A stretch of DNA of 64,000 nucleotides. It comes from Thunnus maccoyii. Lineage: Eukaryota > Chordata > Actinopteri > Scombriformes > Scombridae. Position 1 is the first letter of the stretch; every line of letters starts with the position of its first letter. Shown one piece after another: positions 1-9,905 of the stretch. The stretch is from the NCBI RefSeq assembly GCF_910596095.1, contig NC_056544.1, positions 13,191,155-13,255,154 on the forward strand, in the 5' to 3' direction. A program made the position numbers and the translations under genes. The notes beneath the pieces were generated by a model that ran no database searches, was not told where the DNA came from, and was given only the letters and a program-made list of their open reading frames with translations.

Positions 1-139
1 ACTGCACTGTTTTGTGCAGACTCCATTCCCATGTTGGCAGAGCCAAATTTTAACATGTATTGACTGCCTTATTTTGTACTGGCACTTAACATTTCTTCTT
101 CATGAATATTAAAACAGCCCCAAGTCAAGGTTCACTTAC

Positions 140-297
140 TAGCTTTATCTGGCATTTTCAGCTGTATGGCAGAGTCTTCATCAATGGATGGAGTTGGCTC
201 AGTTGTCATGGAAATTGATATGTTGACATGTGAGCCAGGCAGCTGTTTCATTTCATTCATAGCAATTTAACCCTTCACGTCCATGTTGGCTTTAAAG
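140..297 (-). CDS. Candidate first coding exon of an unrecognised minus-strand gene (partial, runs off left edge)
   Basis: Read on the minus strand, a pyrimidine-rich acceptor (TTTCATTCTTAG, AG at 299-298) opens an exon at 297. The exon ends at 140 before a consensus donor (GTAAGTGA, GT at 139-138). An ATG at 260-258 starts an open frame of 40 codons plus one base, beginning MNEMKQLPGS and containing TTEPTPSIDEDSAIQL and MPDKA. An in-frame TAA lies 9 nt upstream, so the frame starts inside this exon. A tiny upstream ORF (MDVKG, 284-267) precedes it. The segment is acidic, polar and hydrophilic, like a cytosolic N-terminus. I do not recognise the protein. It is oriented head-to-head with slc25a42. 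The opposite strand also has an acceptor-like site (GCATTTTCAG near 161) and a short open frame, so strand is likely but not certain. The rest of the gene would lie left of the window. Confidence 0.45.
267..284 (-). promoter_or_regulatory. uORF in the candidate left-edge gene
   Basis: A five-codon upstream ORF (MDVKG then TAA) in a strong initiation context (A at -3, G at +4) lies in the same exon and frame as the proposed start at 260 and ends 6 nt before it. If the exon is real, it should reduce initiation at the main ATG or require reinitiation. Confidence 0.3.
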
Positions 298-783
298 CTA
301 AGAATGAAAGTTAATTGACCTTTGAAACTGTACTTGGACAAATAATCACCAACTCAAGTACCATTTCATCCAAGACGTTGTGAGTAAGTGTGAGCAAACT
401 CCATCTGCAGATGAGAACCATGTGAGACAAATGGCAGGCCTAGGTAAAGCCAGAATGTGGACTTTGGAGTGGGACGGGTTTTTTTGTCAAGTTTAATATT
501 GTTTTTTAGTTGATATTTAACATTACAATGTTAAACTTCAATCTCTGAAAATAAAGAATGACCATTGACAACATATATTCTGCATGATTATGATAAAACC
601 CAGTTTTGGTGCTTCACATTTATCTTTTTGTGTGGGTGTGTTTTATGTGTGTTAATGTGTTTATTTGCCGAGACTGATGCTAAACTCATAAGGAAATTAA
701 GCTTTCAGTGTACTTAATGGACAGGAAAAACCTCAGAAGAAAGGATAGTACACCCAAGTTGTTGCCAAGTGTCTCCTACTCAC

Positions 784-900
784 GCCCCTCTAACCGACCT
801 ATCCAAGCACGCCCCACCTCACTGGGACTTCATTTCCCACAATCCCACCGCACTCGTCCTTGTCAAACCAAACCTCGCTGTGGTCAAGCTAACTACCCCT
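784..900 (-). other. Candidate non-coding first exon of the left-edge minus gene
   Basis: On the minus strand a donor-like GTGAGTAG follows position 784 (GT at 783-782). It would join across about 490 bp to the acceptor at 298. The upstream boundary at about 900 is a guess from the GC-rich promoter-like sequence. Bases 298-783 would then be an intron. I see no other feature in them apart from AT-rich sequence. Confidence 0.25.
827..845 (+). promoter_or_regulatory. ZNF143/THAP11-type promoter element
   Basis: The sequence ACTTCATTTCCCACAATCC closely matches the ACTACAnnTCCCAnnATGC family of elements bound by ZNF143/THAP11. These are common just upstream of start sites of housekeeping and mitochondrial genes. 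It lies about 400 bp upstream of the slc25a42 exon 1 donor. Confidence 0.5.
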
Positions 901-1139
901 GGTCGCTGTCAGGAAGAGTAACGGCAGAAACACAACAGCATGGACGATACCAGTCACTCAAAGTCACTGCTGGACTAATGAAAGTGAGAAATATGTGGAA
1001 GACAGTGCCTTCAGCACCGGGAGACATTTTTATCAACTCAAGTTTACTCTCAATATTATCACTACGCCGTTGACGAAACTACGTTAGCGTAAGTAGTAAC
1101 TGATGAAGCGGCAAGCTAACGGCTAGCTATCGTTATCTA

Positions 1140-1270
1140 ACTAACCTGCTGCTTGGCTCATTTGAGTGTTAGAGGAGAGCTTCAGTTCAGAGAAACGTGC
1201 TAACGACTAGAAATAACGCACCCGGTGAAGGATACCAAAACTTCTTCGTGCTTGTGTCAACATTTGTCAG
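1140..1270 (+). other. slc25a42: Probable 5' UTR exon 1 of slc25a42
   Basis: A strong donor (CAG then GTAAGAG, GT at 1271-1272) closes an ATG-free segment downstream of the promoter-like region. It is the best donor upstream of the coding exons on this strand, and splicing to the acceptor at 5419 would give a non-coding first exon. The 5' boundary is approximate. Confidence 0.5.
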
Positions 1271-1624
1271 GTAAGAGATGTAACTGTTAGCTAGTGTTTG
1301 TACCTAGTGACAGCTGGCTGCAAAGGGTGTCTGTGTTATGTTGGTGGACAAGTTTAGACATGACTGGGAGTCGGAGAGACAAGAAAAGAAGCATGATAAG
1401 TGTTTTATGAATGTCAGATTACTCTACAGAATTAATATCACATTTTATTTGAGGTTATGCTGTGTCAGTGTTAGCAGAGGTGATTTAAATAACAATCAAA
1501 TTTCCAATGAAAATGGTAGCATGTGGGATAAAATGCTGTGACAAAACAGTCAAAATACAACAGCCATCAACACCACAAACAGGCTGCTACAAAAATGTCT
1601 AACAGAACATGAATTATTATTGTT

Positions 1625-2530
1625 ATTTATCCTTTATTTAGTCAGGAAGGTCCCATTTAGATACAGGATCTCTTCTTCCAGTGAGTCCTGGTTAAGATGG
1701 CAGCAAAAGCAGTTTCACTTAAAAAACAATTTCGCATGATGAAACACATACAATTATTTAAAGCTACACAAGGGAAAGAGTAAAAGAAGAGAAGCATACA
1801 GGCCATACCATTGATAAAACAGTCCACCTCAAGTCAAGGTTATATAAAACAGCAGCATGTTTCCTTCAGGGCAGCTTGTAAAAGACCTTTAAAGGTATTT
1901 AAAGAAGGAAGTGTTTCTACACATGCAGTCTATCCCTGAAATGTTCAGGAACATTTCCTGCATGCAGTCATGTGTGAATGGGAGCAGGGATCGATATTCA
2001 GGGAAATCTGTACTACCAATTTCCCACCTAGTAGCATTTCAGGGAAAGAGGCTTTAAGTAATGCAGCTCATTCCATGCCCAAGATGCAAAAAAAGGAGAA
2101 AGCAGTTTTACCAGGAGCGCACCCTGGGGACATTTAAAAGAATCCAATTAGTAGATCTAGTGCTGTAGTTGCTGGTATGATAGGATAAAAGGCTGGACGT
2201 ATAAGTAGGTAGTTTACTTGACAATGTCTTGACAATAAATAGCAACGTGTATTTTCCTCCTCTGGTATAGAGAGGACCGTCTTATAGATATCATAAAAAA
2301 TACAATGTTGAGTGCATGAGCCTGCACTTGTTACTGTACAAAACATAATGCAGCTTGATGTGCAGAATCAAGTTTTTTAAGTAGGGATAAAGTTGCATGC
2401 ATGTAAATGACATCACCATAATCTAATACAGATAGAAATGAGCTTTGCACAATTTTCCTTCTAGCTTCAAATGGAAAGCATTTCTTTTTAATGGAAAAAA
2501 AATCCCAGTTTAGGCCTAAGCTTTTTCAAT
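1625..2530 (-). mobile_element. LINE retrotransposon relic: 3' end of ORF2 plus 3' tail
   Basis: Translating the minus strand gives a decayed C-terminal reverse-transcriptase region. Around 2480-2394 the frame reads ARRKIVQSSFLSVLDYGDV followed by IYMHA, a signature of fish non-LTR retrotransposons. After a frameshift near 2340 come segments ending SCTQHCIFYDI (within 2346-2134), then a FFASWAWNELH-like segment near 2060. The element's 3' tail, rich in TTTATTTA and GGTCCCATTTAG, lies at about 1625-1740. Stops and frameshifts show it is dead. It sits antisense inside slc25a42 intron 1. A second copy of the tail occurs at 49.3 kb. Confidence 0.8.
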
Positions 2531-2765
2531 AAATTTCAATATGCATAATCAGCAACCATTTTGATAATGGATCGATCAATAAGTCAGTTATGATGTGAGT
2601 ATTTGCTGCTTTTATCTGTTTTATATCATTGGACATTGAATATATTTGGGTTTTGGACTATTGGTCTGACAAAACAAGCTATTCAATGATGTTATCTAGG
2701 TCTCAGGAAAATTGTAATAATTATTTTCTGACAGTATTTTGTGAATTTAATGAGTACTCTAACTC
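2531..2765. repeat. Diverged copy of a common teleost interspersed repeat
   Basis: The segment contains phrases typical of a widespread teleost repeat: AACCATTTTGATAATGGATC, then sequence like TTGGGTTTTGGACTATTGGTC near 2647. It is a partial, diverged copy of the element at 3519-3833 and abuts the LINE relic. Confidence 0.55.
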
Positions 2766-3518
2766 CATACATAACGAGTCTCACAAAGGTAGCATTTACT
2801 GTATGGATATTAAATAGGAATATATTATGGTTGCTGCCTTATTTTCTTGTCCATATGCATGTGTCTACACAGAGTTACTATAATTCTATAATTTACTAAT
2901 ATACTATACACTATAATTCTCAGTCAATTATTATTGATATCTTAGCATATTCTTATTTTACTGATATACTGGTATTTTACTGACAACCATGTAGGTAACC
3001 CAGCTGAAAGGAGGTTATACACGTACATTTCTCACAAAAACAGTTCAGCAAACAAGATGCTGTTACTTATTAATCACTATTAATCCACATACAGTGCTAT
3101 AGATCAACACAACTATCTCCATTGCTATGTGTTTAGCATTGGAAAGACGTATTTGATTGTAGATGTCTTGTGGGTAAATCCTGCAGCCTAGCCCGAGGGA
3201 TACCAAACAGACTAGCTAACAGTCAGGAGGAACAAGGGACTGTAAAATGATATGCATGGGGAAGGAGGCTGTAGGGAGGGGTGAGGGACAGGCTGTGAAT
3301 AAGGACAGTGGATTAGGTGAAAGGGGACACATGAGGGGTCTAAATGCTCATTTGAGGATCTGGCTTGAAGCCCTCTTGTACTGATGCCAATACTAGTTGC
3401 CCATGACTACCCTGCTTTTCAGCTCTCATAGCTTTCTCTCTTTTCTTGATCCTCTTCACTGTTGCTAAACCTCTCGAGGTGAATTTTCCTCAATAATTTC
3501 TATTTAGCCTATATGTAA

Positions 3519-3833
3519 CTAGAGCTGCCACGATTAGTCAATTGCCAACTATTTTGATAATAGATTTGTTGTTTTGAGTAATTTTTGAAGAATAATGTCC
3601 AAATTCTCTGGTTCCAGCTCCTGAAATGTGAATAGTTTCTTTAGTCTTCTATGATAGTAAACTTAATATCTTTGAGTTGTGGACTGTTGGTCGGGACAAA
3701 AGAAGGAATTTGAAAACGTCACTGTGAGCGACATTTTTTTTTTACCATTTTCTGACATTTTATAGACCAAATGACTAATGGATTAATTGAGTAAATAATT
3801 GTCAGATTGATCAATAATGAAAATAACTGTTAA
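3519..3833. repeat. Teleost interspersed repeat starting CTAGAGCTGCCACGATTAGTC-like
   Basis: The copy opens with CTAGAGCTGCCACGATTAG and ends with a near-complementary AT-rich stretch containing GATCAATAATGAAAATAACT. It includes TTGAGTTGTGGACTGTTGG. I recognise this family as very abundant in teleost genomes. It looks like a short non-autonomous element without coding capacity. Confidence 0.7.
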
Positions 3834-3880
3834 GTTAAGTTATTGCTAGTTAATAAGTTTAATAATAAGAAAACATTGTC

Positions 3881-4100
3881 TGCTTCCAGTTAATCAAATG
3901 CAAAGATTTGTTGTTTTCATCTGCTTCATATCATTGTGATCAAACTAACTTTATTATTCAAACAATTGCTCAGATATATAACTTGACCGATATATTGGCC
4001 AGGCAGATGTTAGCTTATCACAGAAATATTTGTACTGGTATGTGTATATGACAGCTGATAAGTAACAAGAAATTGCAGTACAGAAATGTCAACGGTATGT
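3881..4100. repeat. Fragmented interspersed repeats
   Basis: Bases 3881-3960 resemble the central part of the preceding repeat (GCTTCCAGTTAATCAAATGC). They are followed by sequence reminiscent of another teleost repeat with GATATATTGGCC and TGATAAGTAACAAGAAATTG. The remainder of intron 1 (2766-3518, 4101-4665, 5093-5419) shows no feature I can name. Confidence 0.4.
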
Positions 4101-4665
4101 TTGAATTAGTTTAGATCAATACATATAGTATATGTCATAGTCAGAATTCTATAATAACCACATTTAAGTGAAAAATGTTGGTTTGTGTCATTTTCTTATG
4201 TAAAATATTTGTCGACTTTAGAATTGTAATTAAAATTAAGATGGTTTGAGCAATGATTTGCTGTAAACCAGAGTGTCTGGGAGGGTTGAAGGTTGCATGA
4301 ATAGGTGATTGTCCAGTAAAATGATTAGCTCACTACAAAATATGCAGACATCATTGTTTGTTAAGCAGTTTGATTGACACAGATAATGTTCTTCTTCTAA
4401 AGTTCATTTCATGGAAGTTTATCAACTATGTTGACCTGAATGTACTGATTGTACAAAGATGTGGTAAGACTGTGTAATCTTGTTAATGTTAGCATGGGAG
4501 AGGCTTCAATGAACACCTTTCACCTACAAGTCCTCAACTCCGTCCTTCAAGAGATATTTTTGGGCGTTACTTAGCTCTGCTTTTCTCAGTCTTTATATAT
4601 CCTTCAAAGGTGTGACAGTCGGTGAAACGTAACTGGATAATTCCTCAGGTGACTATTCACAAGAG

Positions 4666-5092
4666 CAGTGGTTTCCAAAGTGAGTGTCATGACACCATGG
4701 GGTTCATTAAGGGCAGGCAAAGGGTGCCGCCATATTTTTTTATTTTTTATTTTAGCTGTACGTTTGCACATTCACAGTTATCCCTCATAGCTAAGACTGG
4801 TGACAAAAGCTCATGGTTGCCAGATGCATCATGCTGTCTAATACCTCAGTTTAATAGTTACTGTCAGAGCAAGTGATGGAAGGATTTGTCACTGTAAATA
4901 TAGAGCTCGAAGAAATGCTGGTACATGTCAGCCCTCAACACCTTGTGAGGCAACTGAACCTTAGCAGGCCAAAATAACAAACCAAAGTGTGTAGTGAAAC
5001 CTACCTGGCTAATGGCTTTTCATGGATTAAAAAAAAGGAATTAAAAACCACTATGAATGGGGTGCCATATGCCATATGAATGGAAACCACTG
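4666..5092. mobile_element. MITE-like inverted-repeat element (hAT-like)
   Basis: The 427-bp element has terminal inverted repeats CAGTGGTTTCCA (left) and TGGAAACCACTG (right). Flanking octamers CACAAGAG (4658-4665) and AACTAGAA (5093-5100) agree at 5 of 8 positions, consistent with a decayed 8-bp target duplication, as in hAT elements. There is no transposase, so it is non-autonomous. Confidence 0.6.
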
Positions 5093-5419
5093 AACTAGAA
5101 GTGCATATTGTTTTTACAGTTTATTGTTTGAAGATAACCGTCCTCCGTCAGCCATCATATGCTGACATGACACTGCTTTAGTCAGCAGGAGGAACGCAAA
5201 TAATTAAACCAGAACAGATTTCTGTGCTTAAAGGTTTACACAGAGTTAGATATGAATAGTTTGCTGCTCATTATCTTCATTTGTGGGTACTGCTACATTA
5301 CAATTCCCTAATGATTCATAGTCATACATGATGCAGTGACCTGAGAGAAGAAGAGAGCTAAACATTTAACCTGAAACTGACCTATCTCTCTCTCTCTGAC
5401 CTCTCGCTCTCCTCTGTAG

Positions 5420-5500
5420 CTCTCGGAGCCTGCAGTTGCTGCCTCGCTGGTGGTCGAATTCATGAACGTGCTCCGTGACAGCCGTGTATAGTCCTCAGGG
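5420..5500 (+). other. slc25a42: slc25a42 exon 2, 5' UTR part
   Basis: A pyrimidine-rich tract ending CTCTCCTCTGTAG (AG at 5418-5419) precedes this segment, which runs into the start codon at 5501. It carries a short upstream ORF (5462-5491). Confidence 0.7.
5462..5491 (+). promoter_or_regulatory. uORF immediately upstream of the slc25a42 start
   Basis: An ATG at 5462 opens nine codons (MNVLRDSRV) and stops with TAG at 5489-5491, only 9 nt before the main ATG at 5501. Such close spacing leaves little room for reinitiation, so leaky scanning would be needed. Confidence 0.6.
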
Positions 5501-5581
5501 ATGGGGAGTGGAGTCCAGGAACAACGGGCATCACTCACACAGGGAGAAGTGCTGCCCCTGGCTTCGTCCAGTCAGTCAGAG
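5501..5581 (+). CDS. slc25a42: slc25a42 coding exon 1 (residues 1-27)
   Basis: The exon encodes [20 protein letters not shown] and then ASSSQSE, the poorly conserved matrix/intermembrane N-terminal tail. It ends in phase 0 at a GTGAGC donor (5582). Confidence 0.93.
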
Positions 5582-8004
5582 GTGAGCTATGAGGTGAAAT
5601 CTTATTATTTTCTGGTGATCTTCATAGTCAGAAAGGAAGATTCTTCAGTGTTTGTATTTTATCTGAGCTAAACTCAGTGGCCTAATAGTTCAGTCTTTAG
5701 TTCATTTAAGGGCGTCTGGTCACATTTGTTTGTGAGCCGGGTAGTCAGACATCATTCATTATCCTTATGCAACCCTGGTTTAATTATCTACAGCAACCCA
5801 AACACAACTTTGTTCACGTCAGGACACAGTTGTTAATTTACAGGATTCACTTTGTTGGTGACCCTAAATGTGATTCCTCCATTGCTGTGCAGGGCCTGAA
5901 GCAGACTCAGTCTGTCCTCAACTCACTCTTCTCAGGGGCTTTAGCAGGAGCTGTGGCCAAGACAGCTGTCGCCCCTTTGGACAGGACTAAAATCATCTTC
6001 CAAGGCAAGTTGGATGCTCTCTGCTGACCTCTCTGAAGTGGAAACAGTTTTTAGATTTTTGTGGATTAAATGACCCACATGGATGACGTTAGTTTATATC
6101 TTGACTTGATGTCATGTTATAACTGTTTAAAGTGCTGTGTGATTATTAGAAAATGTGAATATGATGTCCCTAAAAAGAGAATAACTGAACTGTTAAACAA
6201 CACAGCACACGTGTAATTTCTGTTGTATGTATGCTTTGTTTTTCAGTGTCTTCAGCGAGATTCTCTGCCAAGGTAGGTTTGATCTGGTGTTACGTAAATA
6301 TATTAGATCATTTATTTCCTTTGCAGTTCACATAAGCAAAGTTTAACCTGACCTTAACAGCATATATTACAGGAACAAGACAAAACGTCTACTCAGTCTG
6401 AGTATGAGTATTTATATGTTTACAGGAAGCCTACAGGTTGATCTACCGCACCTACCTGAAGGATGGCTTCTTCAGTCTGTGGAGGGGCAACTCTGCCACC
6501 ATGGTTCGGGTCATCCCGTATGCTGCCATCCAGTTCTGTGCACATGAGCAGTACAAAGGGCTGCTGGGAGGCTACTACGGCTTTCAGGGGAAGTAAGTGT
6601 CAGGTTGAATCTAATGCAGCTCATTTAAGATTTATTAACATGTTTCATGTGAAGTTATAAAAACTTAAAAGGCTGATTGTAGATTTGTTTTCTTCGTTGT
6701 TCCAGGGCCCTGCCTCCACTTCCAAGGTTACTGGCCGGGTCTATGGCAGGCACCACAGCAGCCATGCTGACCTATCCTCTGGACATGGTGCGAGCTAGGA
6801 TGGCTGTAACGCCAAAGGAAATGTAAAGACTTTTTTTTTTTTTAGCTGCAAATACACAATCATCAGTGAGTGTTAAGACACCTCAATACTGACTACAGCA
6901 AAGCAACACAACAGGCTGTATTAGTGTGTGTGGTTCTACAAGGTTCAGGTTTAAGATGAAATATGAAGCCATGAAACTGCACAGCAATTCCTCCCGACAT
7001 AAAATTGTTATAGTACAACTCTCAAGAATCCTCACAGCAAAAATTTTTTTTTTTATCAAGTCTTAGATCTGTTAGGAATGATGTTTTTGTTGCTGACACT
7101 CTTGTAATTTTAGGTGCTGATTATTAACCAATATTCATTGCCAAAGAGTTGATAGCTGGTCTTAAAATTTGCCAGACTGTGTGCAAGTACAGATTCAGTT
7201 GAAATCTATGATCTAACAAGGCTATAAGAGAACATCAGAGTGTTTTCTGAATGAAAACAGAGTTTTCATCCATTTTTACACATCTGTAAAAACAAGCCTG
7301 CCCCTTTCATGACTACCTCCACTAATACTACCCACTAATGAAATGATATGCTTTGGTTTTGTTTCTCGTTTAGGTACAGTAACATCCTGCACGTGTTTGT
7401 GCGGATTTCTCGAGAAGAGGGACTGAAGACGTTGTATCGAGGTTTTACCCCCACCATTCTGGGTGTTGCACCCTATGCTGGTCTCAGCTTCTTTACCTAT
7501 GAGACACTAAAGAAATTACATGCAGGTACTGCATTAGCACAACCACGTCCTGTGTATCCATGTGTTAACCTACAACCACTTTCTTTCCTCAACGTACACT
7601 CACCTCCAGTCTTGTTGTTTGTATATACAAACACTTGTTCCTCGGCCCTCATACCTTCAATGCTTCTCTCCCATGTAGAGAGAAGTGGACGCCCGCAGCC
7701 CTACTCATATGAACGCCTGGCCTTCGGAGCCTGCGCTGGTCTCATCGGTCAGTCGGCGTCTTATCCTCTGGATGTGGTGCGACGGCGCATGCAGACTGCA
7801 GGAGTCACAGGTCACACGTACGGCACCATCCTGGGCACCATGAGGGAGATAGTATCTGAGGAAGGGATTATCCGCGGACTCTACAAAGGTCTCAGCATGA
7901 ACTGGGTCAAAGGGCCCATCGCGGTGGGGATCAGCTTCACCACCTTTGATCTTACTCAGATTCTCCTGAGGAAGCTGCATCAGATGGGCTATACGGCTCG
8001 ATAA
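5501..8004 (+). CDS. slc25a42: Mitochondrial coenzyme A carrier SLC25A42 (whole gene, spliced, 326 aa)
   Basis: Joining 5501-5581, 5893-6004, 6247-6272, 6426-6592, 6706-6822, 7374-7525 and 7679-8004 gives 981 nt, or 326 aa plus TAA. The human protein is 318 aa. All phases fit. The protein is an inner-membrane carrier with three repeats of about 100 residues. PX[DE]XX[KR] motifs are PLDRTK (55-60), PLDMVR (153-158) and PLDVVR (248-253). The matching DG/EG...RG/KG signatures are DGFFSLWRG (86-94), EGLKTLYRG (183-191) and [10 protein letters not shown] (280-289). Family knowledge says SLC25A42 imports CoA into mitochondria in exchange for adenine nucleotides or adenosine 3',5'-diphosphate. The Asn affected in human disease (N291) is kept (N293 in [10 protein letters not shown]). 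The start has a good Kozak context (G at -3 and +4). Residues 1-30 are the variable N-terminus. The gene runs away from the divergent promoter at about 1 kb. Confidence 0.97.
5893..6004 (+). CDS. slc25a42: slc25a42 coding exon 2 (residues 28-64 and first base of 65)
   Basis: The acceptor is TTGCTGTGCAG (AG at 5891-5892). The exon encodes the first transmembrane helix and the PLDRTK motif. It ends ...TTCCAAG, and the next bases are GCAAGT, so the following intron has a GC donor. The phase then matches the next exon exactly (Q64, V65). Confidence 0.95.
6005..6246 (+). other. slc25a42: GC-AG intron of slc25a42
   Basis: The intron runs from GCAAGT (6005) to TTTTTCAG (6246). No GT donor near 6004 keeps the frame and the conserved FQVSS junction. 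AAG|GCAAGT is the standard context for the minor GC-AG class, which tolerates GC only when the other donor bases pair well with U1. Confidence 0.9.
6247..6272 (+). CDS. slc25a42: slc25a42 26-nt microexon (residues 65-73)
   Basis: The exon encodes most of VSSARFSAK, matching the human VSSKRFSAK segment. It is bounded by TTTTTCAG and GTAGGT. Its length is not a multiple of three, so skipping it would shift the frame. Confidence 0.93.
6426..6592 (+). CDS. slc25a42: slc25a42 coding exon 4 (residues 74-129)
   Basis: The acceptor ends TTTACAG and the donor is GTAAGT (6593). The exon encodes the first DGFFSLWRG signature and helix 2 ([20 protein letters not shown]), ending in YYGFQGK at a split codon. 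Confidence 0.95.
6706..6822 (+). CDS. slc25a42: slc25a42 coding exon 5 (residues 130-168)
   Basis: The acceptor is GTTGTTCCAG and the donor GTAAAG (6823). The exon encodes helix 3 ([20 protein letters not shown]) and the [11 protein letters not shown] stretch conserved with human. The intron that follows (6823-7373) holds A/T homopolymers and nothing else I can name. Confidence 0.95.
7374..7525 (+). CDS. slc25a42: slc25a42 coding exon 6 (residues 169-218)
   Basis: The acceptor is TTTCTCGTTTAG and the donor GTACTG (7526). The exon encodes [10 protein letters not shown] and helix 4 ([20 protein letters not shown]). It ends in phase 1. Confidence 0.95.
7526..7678 (+). other. slc25a42: Short 153-nt intron of slc25a42, open in frame
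   Basis: The intron (GTACTG...CCATGTAG) is 51 codons long and has no stop in the coding frame. Retention would therefore insert 51 residues between helix 4 and the third repeat. Conservation of the flanking junction ([12 protein letters not shown] versus human LHREYSGRRQPY) shows that splicing is the normal outcome. Confidence 0.85.
7679..8004 (+). CDS. slc25a42: slc25a42 last coding exon (residues 219-326)
   Basis: The exon encodes the entire third carrier repeat: [20 protein letters not shown], then [11 protein letters not shown] and [17 protein letters not shown]. It ends QMGYTAR with TAA at 8002-8004. The C-terminal tail is about eight residues longer than the human one. Confidence 0.96.
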
Positions 8005-9813
8005 TGTCGAGGAAAGGAGGAAGACGGGGGGATAGCAGGATGAGGAGGAGGAGTGTCCCCTTAGGCCCTCTGAGGAGAAACTGAGAGAGTGACGAGTGTG
8101 TAATCGCTGGATGGAAGAAAAAACACACACACACACTGTCTCAGGATGCGTGGGTAATATTAATGTATTCTCCCGCTTTATCTGTGTGCAGCAGGAGATG
8201 TTCTGTCCCTGTTGGCGTGAGGTATGTTGGATGGTACTGAGTACCTGTACACACTGTTGTCATGTACATCTAAGTGCAATACGCTCAGTGATTTTATGTG
8301 TATATGTGTGTACACTTAAATTATAACGCTCCCGCCCTCGTGGACCAGACCTGCGAGTGTGTTTCCGTTAGTCAGAGAGTTCTGAGGTTCACACACACAC
8401 ACACACGCACTGAGGTCTCCCATCTGCCTTGTGTCCGCTTAAAACTGACACCTTCCAATGCAATGCAGGTTGCCACTCATTTAACTTTTAAGATGCATTT
8501 GACTTGACAAGAGTAAAATATGCCCCCTTGAGATTTGTTTTGTTGTGATTGAGTTTGTTTTAAGGAATTATACCAAAGGTGAAGATATGAGCTAGCTGCA
8601 GATTATATATGGTGTTAGCATATTTAGGCACAAACGTTCTCAGAGTATGACTGAAGAGCAAAAAATCTTGCCCAGCACAGAGGAAGCAGCATCGTTACTG
8701 CTGTCACACAGTCAGTTTTTGTTTGAGTTGAATATCACATTGGGTCTTGTATGAGTTAAACAGAGCTTCTACAGATTGAATTTACAGAACCAAGACTTTC
8801 ATTTGTAGTTTAGCTGCTGCAGTGACTGCAGACAGATGAGCTATATGTTTATGCCAGTGCCAACATATGAGGTGTAAAGAGTGCCCATATTATTTTATGT
8901 TTGTTTTTTTACTGTAATCATATCATGGGCATTTTAAAATATATTGTGAATTTTTGTTGTCTGAATTATTGATAAAGGTGATAAGACAGATTTCAGTCAA
9001 AAGATAATAATTGAGAAAAGAAGCTAAATCTGACAGCAGACAGTTAAAACAGGTTATTACAAACATGAGATTACACTCATTTAACATTTTATTAGGAACA
9101 CTGGTACAATATAATGTAATCAAATAGCCCTTCAATGAATATCATCATATAAAAGTTTATGATGTATGTTGTTGCTGACATTGTGTGAGAGGCATTGATT
9201 CAACTCTGGTCATTTTTTGAGTTTTATTGTTTTAGAGTTCAGTATATTGTGCAGTTTGGCCTATATTCTGTCCCCCAATGAAAATCAATGTTGGAGTCAC
9301 ACACATACAAAAATTGTCTTCCGTTTGTTGTCAGTAAGGCAGCTGCAGGACGTCTTTTGCTGCCGTTCATGCTTGTTGTGTTAAAATAATTTTTGACAGA
9401 CTCATAACTTTTAGTTTGAGTGGATTTTTCCTTTTAAACATTCATCAAAGAGTTGTAGCAGTTTTTGCTAATGAATTAACTTGACTGGAAATATGCACAC
9501 ATTTAGTGAGGAGATGATTTGAGTTCTCTGTGATAGTTTGATATAATTTAGTTGTGTCAGTATTTTAACTTACCTCAACACAAGCAAATGTTCATGATGT
9601 GTTATGTGGAGCCGTGTCAAAATGGGATTTAGTTTGCATTTCACCGTCCGTGAGGCAGTGTAACATTTCAACAGCGCTGATGCCGGCTTACAGGTGTTGA
9701 GGAGTGTCAATAGTTTCTATACTTAGAGCACACAAACGCAGGCAGGACTGTTGAGCTGAGTGAGCAGCTGAGTGCAGAGCCAAGTGGAGCAGAGGGCATG
9801 AAAGTGTCATCAG

Positions 9814-9819
9814 AATAAA
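9814..9819 (+). terminator. Candidate proximal poly(A) signal (slc25a42)
   Basis: This is the first AATAAA after the slc25a42 stop codon, 1.8 kb downstream. The sequence downstream is only moderately GT-rich. Confidence 0.3.
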
Positions 9820-9905
9820 GCAGAAAGTTTCCCCTGTTAAACAGATCTGAAGATCTCAACTGAAACCTGAAAAACAAACAATAGCCTGTGTATTTTTAAG
9901 TCTAC

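Larger units (their letters stand above)
780..1150. promoter_or_regulatory. Probable bidirectional promoter of slc25a42 and the left-edge gene
   Basis: This stretch is richer in GC and CpG than the flanking AT-rich DNA and lies between two divergent exon models. It contains GC/CACCC-box-like sequence (near 781-820) and a ZNF143-like element. No TATA box is evident, which suits a housekeeping mitochondrial gene. Transcription starts cannot be placed from sequence alone. Confidence 0.45.

Noticed and set aside
708..1073. 121-codon frame in the promoter region
   Set aside because: It overlaps the promoter and first exon, and the peptide is Pro/Arg/Ser-rich without any recognisable domain.
4622..4876. 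84-codon frame in intron 1
   Set aside because: It lies across the MITE-like element and has no protein similarity that I recognise.
7705..8136. 143-codon minus-strand open frame over the last slc25a42 exon
   Set aside because: It is the antisense shadow of a conserved GC-rich coding exon and has no domain of its own.
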